In this document: positions 18,130 to 26,564 of the stretch, piece after piece | Layout: each line of letters opens with the position of its first letter | How positions within the stretch are numbered: position 1 is the stretch's first letter | Assembly (NCBI GenBank): GCA_002364535.1 | Contig: DEYL01000047.1 | Span: 13,629 to 77,628 of the forward strand | Length of the DNA: 64,000 nt | Direction: 5' to 3' | Origin: Flavobacteriaceae bacterium UBA3159 | GTDB taxonomy: Bacteria > Bacteroidota > Bacteroidia > Flavobacteriales > Flavobacteriaceae | Made by a program: the position numbers and the translations under genes | The notes under the pieces: model-generated | Told to the model about the DNA's origin: nothing | Databases searched by the model: none | Seen by the model: only the letters and a program-made list of their open reading frames with translations

Positions 18130-19596
18130 ATGCCTGTTAAGTACTATATGATTATCAACTTCTTTAGTTTAATAAAAAGATCTACTTATATATTTTTAAT
18201 TATTTTTCTAATGATCAGTAGTTCCAATTCTTATCAATCCAAAAATATTAAGCCTAATATTATTTTGATAATGACAGATGATCAAGGTTGGGGACAAACA
18301 GGTTATTATAATCACCCTATACTAAAAACCCCAAATATTGATTCTATGGCAAAAAATGGGCTCCGTTTTGACAGATTTTATGCTGGTGCTCCTCTATGTT
18401 CACCAACAAGAGCAACTGTTTTAACTGGAAGATCTAATGACAGAACTGGAGTTTTCTCTCATGGTTATGCATTAAGATTACAGGAGAGGACTATCGCTCA
18501 AGTATTAAAAAAAGAGGGTTATGCAACTGGTCATTTTGGTAAGTGGCATTTAAATGGGCTCAAAGGTCCTGGTGTTCCTATCTTTGAGGATGATTCTCAT
18601 GGACCGAAAAATTTTGGATTTGATTATTGGCTTACAGTTTCCAACTTCTTTGATTTAAATCCTATAATGAGTAGAAATGGGGTTTTTGAGAATTTTAAAG
18701 GAACTTCATCTGAAATTATAGTTGATGAGGCAATTAATTATATAAAAAAATGTATCGCTGACAAAAAACCTTTTTTTACTGTCCTATGGGATGGTTCACC
18801 ACACGATCCATTTATTGCAATAGAAAAGGATCGTCGTTTGTTTAATGGATTAGATGAGCAATCCAAAAATCATTTTGGTGAGCTAGTGGCATTTGATCGT
18901 AGCCTGGGGCGATTAAGGGACCAAATAAAAAAACTAGGAATTGCAGAAAATACTATTCTTTGGTTTTGTAGTGATAATGGGGGATTAAGAAAAGTTAATG
19001 AAGCAAATATTGGTGGATTGAAGGAAACAAAGGGATCAATATGGGAGGGTGGTATAAGAGTTCCTGGGATTATTGAGTGGAAAGGTATAATTGAGCCAAG
19101 AATTACAAGTTTTCCAGCTTCAACTCTTGATATTTTCCCAACGATATTGGATATACTTGATTTACCAAAAAAATTAATGCAAGCTCCAATTGATGGGATA
19201 AGTTTGTTTCCAATTTTTAACAATGAAATAAAAAATAGGAAAAAAATGATTCCATTTAAAATAAAAGACAAAGGTGCACTAATTGATAATAACATAAAAC
19301 TGGTAGCAATTAGTTTAAAGAATCAAGAGTTTGAATTATATGATATTGAATCTGATCCATCCGAATCAGAAAATATCTCAATAAAAAAACCAAGTGTATT
19401 TAAAAAAATGAAGAAAGAATTTAATGTATGGTATAAATCTGTTCAAAAGAGTGTTAATGGGCAAGACTATCCTGAAGGAAAACTATTTAAACAGCCATCT
19501 TCACATTTTTGGATGAATGACAATAAGTATAAGCCTTTTATTAAAGAGTGGATTAAACGGCCAGAATATAAAGATAGAATCTTGAAAGGGAAATAA
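18130..19596 (+). CDS. Secreted sulfatase (S1, Cys-type)
   Basis: A 488-residue type I sulfatase. After an N-terminal hydrophobic signal segment (about residues 17-34) comes the metal-binding ILIMTDDQGWG (Asp50, Asp51). The formylglycine motif is LCSPTRATVLTGR, with Cys90 as the residue to be oxidised. GKWHLNG and WFCSDNGGLR supply further active-site Lys/His/Asp/Asn. It hydrolyses sulfate esters; the family text is arylsulfatase-like, and the natural substrate is probably a sulfated glycan, which is inferred. First gene of the AT-rich island, convergent with araA. An ATG at residue 7 is an alternative start. Confidence 0.92.
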   Translation: MPVKYYMIINFFSLIKRSTYIFLIIFLMISSSNSYQSKNIKPNIILIMTDDQGWGQTGYYNHPILKTPNIDSMAKNGLRFDRFYAGAPLCSPTRATVLTGRSNDRTGVFSHGYALRLQERTIAQVLKKEGYATGHFGKWHLNGLKGPGVPIFEDDSHGPKNFGFDYWLTVSNFFDLNPIMSRNGVFENFKGTSSEIIVDEAINYIKKCIADKKPFFTVLWDGSPHDPFIAIEKDRRLFNGLDEQSKNHFGELVAFDRSLGRLRDQIKKLGIAENTILWFCSDNGGLRKVNEANIGGLKETKGSIWEGGIRVPGIIEWKGIIEPRITSFPASTLDIFPTILDILDLPKKLMQAPIDGISLFPIFNNEIKNRKKMIPFKIKDKGALIDNNIKLVAISLKNQEFELYDIESDPSESENISIKKPSVFKKMKKEFNVWYKSVQKSVNGQDYPEGKLFKQPSSHFWMNDNKYKPFIKEWIKRPEYKDRILKGK

Positions 19597-19602
19597 GAGT
19601 TA

Positions 19603-21033
19603 CTAACTTATTTTAACACATTCAACTTTAGCTATTTCACAAAAGTCAATTAAATGGTCAAAATTTAGGTCCAATGAAAAAACTGTATGATGAGAACCAC
19701 CAGCCATCATCCATGATCGAGTAGCATCAATAAAATTTGGTTTACTATTTAGTAAAACCCTTGCAACTGGAAGTTTTGGTAATTTGTTTTTTATTTTTAT
19801 TGATTCAACTTCGTTTAAGATAACTCTAAAACTACTCCCCATATCAACCAAACTTACATTTATTCCTTTACCAGTTTTTGAATTAAAAACTAGGCGAACA
19901 GGATCCTCCCTGTTACCAATTGATAAAGGGTGAATTTCACACTTAGGTTTTGAATCAGAGATTGATGGACAAATTTCAAGCATGTGAGAGCCTAAAGTCG
20001 AATTTCCTTTGTGCCCAAAATGATAAGTGTAATCCTCCATAAATGAAGTTCCTCTATCAATTCCATCGGCCATTACTTTCATAGTTCTTAGAAGAGCTGC
20101 TACTTTCCAGTCGCCCTCAGCACCGAAGCCATAACCTTTCTTCATTAATCTTTGAACAGATATACCCGGCAATTGTTTCAAACTCCCCAAATTTTCAAAA
20201 GTTGTTGTAAATGCCATACAGCCAACTTTTTCTAGAAATCTTTCAATTCCTAACTCGATCTTTGCAGCATCAACTAAGCTAGAGTGGCGAACTTCTCCAA
20301 CTTTTAATTGTTTAGTTATTTCATATTCAGAGAAATATTCTTCAATTATCGAACTAATGTCCACATCTTTTAAATTTTTGATTTCTTTAAAAATATCATC
20401 ACTATCGTAACCATTAACAGAAAAACCAAATTTAATCTGAGCTTCTAATTTGTCTCCCTCTGTTACTGCTACATCTCTCATATTATCACCAAATCTTGCT
20501 ACTTTAAGATTTTGAATTTCATCCCAACCCAAAGCAGCCCTTGTCCAAACTCCAATTTCTTTATGAACATTTTCATCAGTCCAATGACCTATGACGATTT
20601 TTCGTGAAATATTCATTCTAGATAAAAGGTGGGAGAATTCTCTATCCCCATGAGCAGATTGATTAATGTTCATGAAATCCATGTTGATTTTTGACCATGG
20701 AATTTCTTTATTAAATTGAGTATGAAAATGACAAATTGGAAGAGTTAATTTTTTGAGTCCAGAAATCCACATTTTTGAGGGGGAAAAGGTATGCATCCAT
20801 ATTATCACTCCAATACATTCTTTATCATTATTCAGCTCTGAGCAGGTTTTTAATATTTCCTCAGAAGTAGTGACCACTTTAGTATAATTTATCGAAACAG
20901 GGATCCTTTTAGAATTATTAAGATTACCAATAATCTTCTTTACATTATTTGAAACATTTTCAATTAGCTTATCGCCATAAAGGTGCTGACTGCCACAAAT
21001 AAATCCAATACTTTTATTTTTGATAAACTTCAT
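19603..21033 (-). CDS. araA: L-arabinose isomerase
   Basis: A 476-residue Mn-dependent cytoplasmic isomerase converting L-arabinose to L-ribulose. The N-terminus has GFICGSQHLYGDKLIENV. Mid-region motifs are VIIWMHTFSPSKMWI, PICHFHTQFN and NINQSAHGDREF. The C-terminal metal site shows as YGFGAEGDWK, TSFMEDYTYHFGHKGNSTLGSHMLEICP, with a late His in AGGSHHTVFS. Length is typical. It is the last gene of the araB-araD-araA run, 3 bases after araD. Strong AT bias like the rest of the island. Confidence 0.95.
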   Translation of the reverse strand: MKFIKNKSIGFICGSQHLYGDKLIENVSNNVKKIIGNLNNSKRIPVSINYTKVVTTSEEILKTCSELNNDKECIGVIIWMHTFSPSKMWISGLKKLTLPICHFHTQFNKEIPWSKINMDFMNINQSAHGDREFSHLLSRMNISRKIVIGHWTDENVHKEIGVWTRAALGWDEIQNLKVARFGDNMRDVAVTEGDKLEAQIKFGFSVNGYDSDDIFKEIKNLKDVDISSIIEEYFSEYEITKQLKVGEVRHSSLVDAAKIELGIERFLEKVGCMAFTTTFENLGSLKQLPGISVQRLMKKGYGFGAEGDWKVAALLRTMKVMADGIDRGTSFMEDYTYHFGHKGNSTLGSHMLEICPSISDSKPKCEIHPLSIGNREDPVRLVFNSKTGKGINVSLVDMGSSFRVILNEVESIKIKNKLPKLPVARVLLNSKPNFIDATRSWMMAGGSHHTVFSLDLNFDHLIDFCEIAKVECVKIS

Positions 21034-21036
21034 ATC

Positions 21037-21735
21037 TTATTGACCATAATATTTATTTTTACCCCTTTTTCTCTGATAGTGTTTATCAATAAGTGATTTT
21101 TTTAATCTTTTTACATTAGGATTAATTTTTTCAGTTAGAAATGCCATTTTAGCTATCTCCTCAAGTACTCTTGAATTAAAAACTGATTTAGAGGCATTTT
21201 CTCCCCAACTAAATGGGCCGTGATTTCCAACCAATACCATCTGAATTTGATTGTAATCAAAATTATTCTCTCTGAAATGATTTACAATTTGTATTCCTGT
21301 ATTGAGTTCGTAATCTCCTTTAATCATGACATCATCTAATGGTGGCGTACATGGAATATCGTTTTTTTGGTGATCTGCATGAGTAGTGCCATATATAGGA
21401 ATACTTCTTAATGCTTGAGACCATGCCACAGAATATAGTGCATGAGTATGCGAAATACCTCCAATTCTGGGCCACATTTTATAAAGATAAGAATGGGTTT
21501 TAGTGTCAGATGAGGGTTTTAAGTTACCATCAATAATATTATTTTCATAGTCTACTATAACCATTTTGTCTGGGGTTAACTCCTCATATTTAACTCCACT
21601 TGGTTTAATTGCAAAAACTTTATTTTTTTGATCTGAAGCACTTACATTACCAAATGTATGAAAAACTAAACCTGTCCTATTAAGCTCCATATTTGCCTGA
21701 TAGCATTCTTCTTTTAACTTTGAGAAATTAGTCAT
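21037..21735 (-). CDS. araD: L-ribulose-5-phosphate 4-epimerase
   Basis: About 232 residues of the class II aldolase/epimerase family, converting L-ribulose-5-phosphate to D-xylulose-5-phosphate. The family motifs are GLVFHTFGNVSASD, IKPSGVKYEELTPDKMVIVD, the zinc ligands in GISHTHALYS, the catalytic region THADHQ, and the third zinc His in LVGNHGPFSWG. I chose the ATG at 21735, one base after the araB stop, because the family usually begins just before LKEEC. An in-frame ATG at 21759 would add 8 residues and overlap araB. Confidence 0.94.
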   Translation of the reverse strand: MTNFSKLKEECYQANMELNRTGLVFHTFGNVSASDQKNKVFAIKPSGVKYEELTPDKMVIVDYENNIIDGNLKPSSDTKTHSYLYKMWPRIGGISHTHALYSVAWSQALRSIPIYGTTHADHQKNDIPCTPPLDDVMIKGDYELNTGIQIVNHFRENNFDYNQIQMVLVGNHGPFSWGENASKSVFNSRVLEEIAKMAFLTEKINPNVKRLKKSLIDKHYQRKRGKNKYYGQ

Positions 21736-21736
21736 T

Positions 21737-23404
21737 TTAGTTATTTGATTGATCTTCAATAAATCTTGAAAATTGATTGTATTTTTTGTAAAGTATTTTT
21801 AGTCTTAAAACCTCACTTTTTTCTGGAAAATAAATTATGTCAGATTTACTTCCCATAATTTTAATGGCGTCATGAATTGACTTATAAATTCCACTTGATA
21901 CTGCGGCAAAAATTGCTGTTCCTAGAGCTGAAGTTTGATCAGATTTACATATACTAACAGGTAAATCCAAAACATTTGAAAGGGTTTGCATTATAAATGG
22001 TGATTTTCTTGCAATTCCACCCACACCAATTATTTTCTTTATCTCTACACCCTCAAGCTCAAATCTGTCAATGATTTTTTTTGAACCGAAACAAATTGAA
22101 TATATTAAAGAAAGAAATATTTCTGGTGAACCACTTCCAAGTGTTAAATTTGATAATGCTGCTTTTAAATTTTGATTAGCATCAGGCGTTCTTCTACCAT
22201 TTATCCAGTCAAGTGAATTTGGAATTCCAGAGTCATCTTTTATTTTTGATGCAGCATCAGTTAACTCTTCAATTAACTTTTCCTCACAAATGGATATGAT
22301 TTGATTTTTTTGAATGTTATCAATTGAATCAATTTTTTTTAAAGTATTTTTTAGTGGCCATTGAAGTATTTCTTTAAACCAAGCAAGAAAATCTCCAAAT
22401 GCAGACTGACCCGCCTCTAATCCATAGTAACCTGGGATTACTGATCCATCTACCTGGCCACAAATACCCCTTACTACTTTTTTACTTAATAGTTTTGAAT
22501 CACCAATTGTTATATCACAGGTTGAAGTACCCATTACCTTAACTAAGATGTTCTTATCTACTTTGGCCCCAATTGCAGCAGCGTGAGCATCAAAATTACC
22601 TACACCAATAATTGTTTTGGTATTAAGGCCAAGTTTCTTTGCCCATTTTCCACATAAGTTTCCCGCTGCACAGTCAGATGAATATGTTTCGTTATATAAT
22701 TTATCCCTTAAATTTCCCAGGTAGGGGTCTAATGAATTTAAAAACTCTGTGCTTGGTAACCCATTCCAAGACTTGTGCCACATTGCTTTATGTCCTGCAG
22801 CACACCTACTTCTTTTAAAGTTTGACAAATTACTTTCCTTTATCAAATTAAATGTCAAATAATCACAGTGTTCCATCCATGAATATGCAGAATCCCTAAC
22901 TGATTCATCAATTCTAATTATATGTAAGATTTTAGCCCAAAACCATTCTGAGGAATAAATTCCTCCAGAATACTTTAGATACTTAAGGTTTTGTTTGGCA
23001 ACTAAATCATTTATTTCATTTGCTTCTTTTATGGCTGAGTGATCTTTCCAAAGAATGACCATTGCATTAGGATTATTTTCAAATCCTTTATCAAATACAA
23101 GAGCATTACCTTCTTTGTTAACTGGAATAGGGGACGATCCCGTAGTGTCAATACTTAATGCTTTTACTTGATCAGGATTAATTTTAGACTTAGTTATTAA
23201 TTCTTTTACACTATTCTCTAATCCAATTAAATGATCTGAAGGATGTTGTCTAAATTGATTTTTTTTTGGTTCACAAAACATACCTTTTGACCATTTATCA
23301 TATGTGCAAACCGAATCTTCTAATTCTTTTCCAGAAATAGCATCTACTAGTAAAGCTCTTACTGAATCTGTTCCAAAATCTAAACCAATAACATATGAAT
23401 TCAT
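21737..23404 (-). CDS. araB: L-ribulokinase
   Basis: A 555-residue FGGY-family kinase phosphorylating L-ribulose. N-terminal ATPase motif GLDFGTDSVRALLVDA; further family segments are KALSIDTTGSSPIPV, KDHSAIKEANEIN, GVGNFDAHAAAIG and KVMGTSTCD, and the C-terminal nucleotide-binding IIGVGGIARKSPFIMQTLSN. Length fits AraB. First gene of the araBDA unit. Two inverted repeats lie in the 215-base gap shared with the divergent sulfatase gene, and are likely control sites. Confidence 0.95.
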   Translation of the reverse strand: MNSYVIGLDFGTDSVRALLVDAISGKELEDSVCTYDKWSKGMFCEPKKNQFRQHPSDHLIGLENSVKELITKSKINPDQVKALSIDTTGSSPIPVNKEGNALVFDKGFENNPNAMVILWKDHSAIKEANEINDLVAKQNLKYLKYSGGIYSSEWFWAKILHIIRIDESVRDSAYSWMEHCDYLTFNLIKESNLSNFKRSRCAAGHKAMWHKSWNGLPSTEFLNSLDPYLGNLRDKLYNETYSSDCAAGNLCGKWAKKLGLNTKTIIGVGNFDAHAAAIGAKVDKNILVKVMGTSTCDITIGDSKLLSKKVVRGICGQVDGSVIPGYYGLEAGQSAFGDFLAWFKEILQWPLKNTLKKIDSIDNIQKNQIISICEEKLIEELTDAASKIKDDSGIPNSLDWINGRRTPDANQNLKAALSNLTLGSGSPEIFLSLIYSICFGSKKIIDRFELEGVEIKKIIGVGGIARKSPFIMQTLSNVLDLPVSICKSDQTSALGTAIFAAVSSGIYKSIHDAIKIMGSKSDIIYFPEKSEVLRLKILYKKYNQFSRFIEDQSNN

Positions 23405-23420
23405 AGACTATTCAGACAAT

Positions 23421-23446
23421 TACAAATTTTCTTTTATTAATTTGTA
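23421..23446 (-). promoter_or_regulatory. Inverted repeat in the araB leader
   Basis: Perfect 8-bp arms TACAAATT (23421-23428) and AATTTGTA (23439-23446) around a 10-base centre, beginning 16 bases upstream of the araB ATG. Could be an operator or a leader hairpin affecting translation. No regulator is encoded nearby. Confidence 0.45.
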
Positions 23447-23480
23447 GAGCTTATGTGTAATTACCTCTTTCTTAAAAAAT

Positions 23481-23499
23481 ATTGAAAATATTTCAATAA
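23481..23499. promoter_or_regulatory. Candidate operator between araB and sulfatase
   Basis: A 19-base near-perfect palindrome: TATTGAAA, ATA, TTTCAATA (8-bp arms, 3-base centre). It lies 77 bases upstream of araB and 120 bases upstream of the divergent sulfatase. The compact symmetry suits a dimeric repressor or activator. The surrounding sequence is very AT-rich, which raises the chance of coincidence. Confidence 0.4.
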
Positions 23500-23619
23500 A
23501 ATAAACAATTAGAAATCATCTCGCACTATGCACTTTAAAAAAAAATTTAAATTAGGTATATTAGAAATTATTAATAAATATATTCAAATAAATCTACATG
23601 AATTTTAATTTACATTAAT

Positions 23620-25158
23620 ATGAAAATACTTTTCAATTTAGGGTTTTTTATAGTTATGTTATTAAACTCAAATCTAAAAGCTCAGATTAAAGACAAACCA
23701 AATATTCTATTTATCGCAATAGATGACATGAATGATTGGATTGGTCCATTAGGAGGTCTTTCAATAACAAAAACTCCAAGTCTTGATAGTCTAGCGAAAA
23801 ATTCTATTTTATTTTCTAATGCTCATTGTTCTTCACCAGCATGCTCTCCATCCCGTCTATCTGTTATGACTGGTATACTGCCTCATAAATCTAGTGTTCT
23901 AGATAATCAATGGTATGATGGACCAAAATGGAGAGAAATTCCTTCTTTGAAAAATATTGAAACAATTGATCAATTTTTCAAAAATAGGGGGTATAAAACA
24001 TTAGGTGGTGGTAAAATTTATCATTCATTAGCTCCTCCCTGGACATTAATAAATCAAGCTGATCCAAGTGGCTGGGATTTTTACTATCCCAATATTTATG
24101 CTCCCATTCCATTTCAAATTAGAGGTAAAAAAGAAATAATTGATCCTAACTATTTTATCGGTAAAAGGCACAAGTATTTTACTTGGGGGCCTCTCGATTT
24201 AGATGACAATAAAATGAGTGATTACCATGTTGTTGATTGGGTTATATCAGAACTTAAAAAAGATCATGAAAAACCTCTTTTTTTGGCATTTGGTTTATTT
24301 CGTCCACATATGCCTTGGGAGGTTCCAAAAAAATACTTTGATATGTTCCCTGTAGAAAATATTAAACCTTTAGAAACTAAAGAAAATGACCTTGAAGATG
24401 CATATGATCATGGTAGAAGAAAGTGGCATAAGTTTGTTGAAGACAATATGCAGTGGAAAAAGGTAATCCAAGCATATCTAGCCTCAATTGCATTCGCAGA
24501 TAATCAAATAGGTAGAGTAATGAGTGCTCTTAAGACTTCAAAACACTCAAAAAACACTATTATTATATTGTGGTCTGACCACGGGATGCACATTGGTGAA
24601 AAAGAAAATTGGGAGAAATTTTCACTTTGGGAAGAATCAACTAGAGTTCCACTTTTTATAAGTTTTCCTAATATGAATTCGAATGGAATTCAATGTGATG
24701 AGCCAGTATCACTAGTAGATATTTATCCAACTTTGGCTGAACTCGCTGGTTATGAGCCTCCCGATCATTGCGATGGGGAGAGCTTAATGCCTCAGCTACA
24801 GAATATTCGTGTTGAGAGAAAAAAATCTGCAATGACAAGTTTTAAATTTAGCTCAGGAGATATCGGTCATTCTTTAAGAAGCAAAGATTTCAGATATATT
24901 TTTTATTACTCTAATAATCTTGAAGAATTATATAATCATCAAACTGATCCTAACGAATTTGAAAATTTGGCTTATAACCCTTTGTTTAAAGAAAAAATAG
25001 ATGATTTTAGAAAAGAATTATTTGATAGATTAGAATTGAAGGAGAATTTTGACAGAATTATAAAACCTCCAAAAGGATATAAAGTTTATGATGGAAAAAT
25101 AAAAAAAACTGGATTTATACCAATTTCAAAAATAAAGAATGATCCTAAGCCAAAATAG
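23620..25158 (+). CDS. Secreted sulfatase, iduronate-2-sulfatase-like
   Basis: A 512-residue sulfatase with a signal peptide (LGFFIVMLLNSNLKAQ). The metal-binding segment is ILFIAIDDMNDW and the formylglycine motif PACSPSRLSVMTG (Cys75). GGGKIYHS, LAFGLFRPHMPWEVP and WSDHGMHIGEKENWEKFSLWEESTRVP match the iduronate-2-sulfatase-like group. That points to removal of 2-O-sulfate from uronic or similar sugars, though the actual substrate is not decidable. Divergent from araB across a 215-base control region; ends 7 bases from the convergent GH43 gene. Confidence 0.92.
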   Translation: MKILFNLGFFIVMLLNSNLKAQIKDKPNILFIAIDDMNDWIGPLGGLSITKTPSLDSLAKNSILFSNAHCSSPACSPSRLSVMTGILPHKSSVLDNQWYDGPKWREIPSLKNIETIDQFFKNRGYKTLGGGKIYHSLAPPWTLINQADPSGWDFYYPNIYAPIPFQIRGKKEIIDPNYFIGKRHKYFTWGPLDLDDNKMSDYHVVDWVISELKKDHEKPLFLAFGLFRPHMPWEVPKKYFDMFPVENIKPLETKENDLEDAYDHGRRKWHKFVEDNMQWKKVIQAYLASIAFADNQIGRVMSALKTSKHSKNTIIILWSDHGMHIGEKENWEKFSLWEESTRVPLFISFPNMNSNGIQCDEPVSLVDIYPTLAELAGYEPPDHCDGESLMPQLQNIRVERKKSAMTSFKFSSGDIGHSLRSKDFRYIFYYSNNLEELYNHQTDPNEFENLAYNPLFKEKIDDFRKELFDRLELKENFDRIIKPPKGYKVYDGKIKKTGFIPISKIKNDPKPK

Positions 25159-25165
25159 AATAAAG

Positions 25166-26527
25166 TTATCTAAAACTGATTTTTTTTAGGTCTGCAAGGT
25201 TATCTTTTTCCCCACGAAAAAGTAAGCACAAGTTAATAGTATGATTAATTGGTAATAATTTAAATTCATGTTCACCAATTTTATTTCGACGATCAAAATT
25301 ATATGTTCCAATTAACTCTCCAGTTGGAGAATCTATCCTAGCTTCAATTTTAAAATTATGATTAAATTTTCCAGTAAACTTTATATATTTTTTTCCTTTA
25401 AGACCTTTAATTTTATTATATACTAAAAAATCTTTGTCTCCAATCTCAGAAATTGAGAATGTACCATCAGTATTTTCAATTTTTTTAACTCCAAAAGACT
25501 TAAAATATTCTACTGCATTAATATGACCTTTACTAATATCAAAATTTCCTACTCCAACACCATCTACCCTTATTAGAGCTATTTCACCATTTTCCTTATA
25601 ATTAACATAACTAATAAATGTATCTCGGAAATATCTGTTGCCTGTTTGACTCATATCACAATAGGCGAAGTACCATTGATTATGCCAATTAAAAAAAGAT
25701 CCATGACGTCCTTGTCTAAATCCATTTGGCCATGTTGGCGAATCATAACCATGAGCAAAACTTTTACTTTCAATTATAGACCCTTTATAGTCATATGAAC
25801 CATATACATTATCTGAAATTGCATAAAAACATCCCCATGATAGATAATATTTTTTATTATAATAGTGTATGAATGGTTTGTCATCTGTTGTCTTTTCTTT
25901 CCTTGTTCCACATAGGTTATATGGCCCCCTTGGATTACTAATAGTAATTTTTTTTGGAGCTTCAGCTAAGGATATCATATCATCATTTAACTTAGCAATA
26001 TAGTAATCCCATATTCCAAATACAATATAGAAACTGCCATCCACATCCTCAAAAATTCCCATATCATATTCTTTAGTCGGTGTTAAATCTTCTTTGAGAA
26101 GAGGTTCTCCAAGTGGGTCAACCCAAGGACCCATTGGATCTTCAGCCATTACAACTCCCGAATTAATGTTCGCCTCTGAGAAATACCAATAATATTTATC
26201 ATTCCTTTTGACAATATCAGTGGCCCAGCATTTATTATATTGTTTGCCTATATATGTTTCTTTTGGTGATAATTTTTTTACAAGATGCCAATCAACCAGA
26301 TTATCTGATGACCATAGCCACCAATCATCCATCTCAAAAGTTTTATTTTTTGAACTTCTGTCATGTGATGCTGCTAGATATGCCCTATCATCAATTATTC
26401 TTATATGGGGGTCATTGACTCCCTTATCTGGTATTATTGGATTTTGAGAGAGTGAGAAATTATATCCCAGAATAAAAATGAAAAAAAAATTTTTATTAAA
26501 AAAAATTCTTGCTATTTTGGTATTCAT
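25166..26527 (-). CDS. Glycoside hydrolase family 43-like protein
   Basis: A 453-residue secreted protein (signal peptide, residues 8-28) with a five-bladed propeller pattern typical of GH43 arabinosidases/xylosidases. The general base is Asp39 in GVNDPHI. The pKa-modulating Asp155 is in EYDMGIFEDVDGSFYIVFG. Where the general acid Glu is normally found, the sequence reads DDKPFIHYYNKKYYLSW, so the position appears to be Asp216. That could mean altered or lost activity. About 110 C-terminal residues form an extra beta-rich, possibly carbohydrate-binding domain. Divergent from the GH51 gene with a 37-base gap, implying a shared control region. Confidence 0.82.
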   Translation of the reverse strand: MNTKIARIFFNKNFFFIFILGYNFSLSQNPIIPDKGVNDPHIRIIDDRAYLAASHDRSSKNKTFEMDDWWLWSSDNLVDWHLVKKLSPKETYIGKQYNKCWATDIVKRNDKYYWYFSEANINSGVVMAEDPMGPWVDPLGEPLLKEDLTPTKEYDMGIFEDVDGSFYIVFGIWDYYIAKLNDDMISLAEAPKKITISNPRGPYNLCGTRKEKTTDDKPFIHYYNKKYYLSWGCFYAISDNVYGSYDYKGSIIESKSFAHGYDSPTWPNGFRQGRHGSFFNWHNQWYFAYCDMSQTGNRYFRDTFISYVNYKENGEIALIRVDGVGVGNFDISKGHINAVEYFKSFGVKKIENTDGTFSISEIGDKDFLVYNKIKGLKGKKYIKFTGKFNHNFKIEARIDSPTGELIGTYNFDRRNKIGEHEFKLLPINHTINLCLLFRGEKDNLADLKKISFR

Positions 26528-26564
26528 CGTATTTGATAAAAGCTTGTTTAATTAACTAATATTA

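Noticed and set aside
23421..23446. Assigning the araB-proximal repeat to a Bacillus-type AraR operator
   Set aside because: The half-site text is similar, but the halves are in the reverse order and spacing differs; no AraR gene is nearby.
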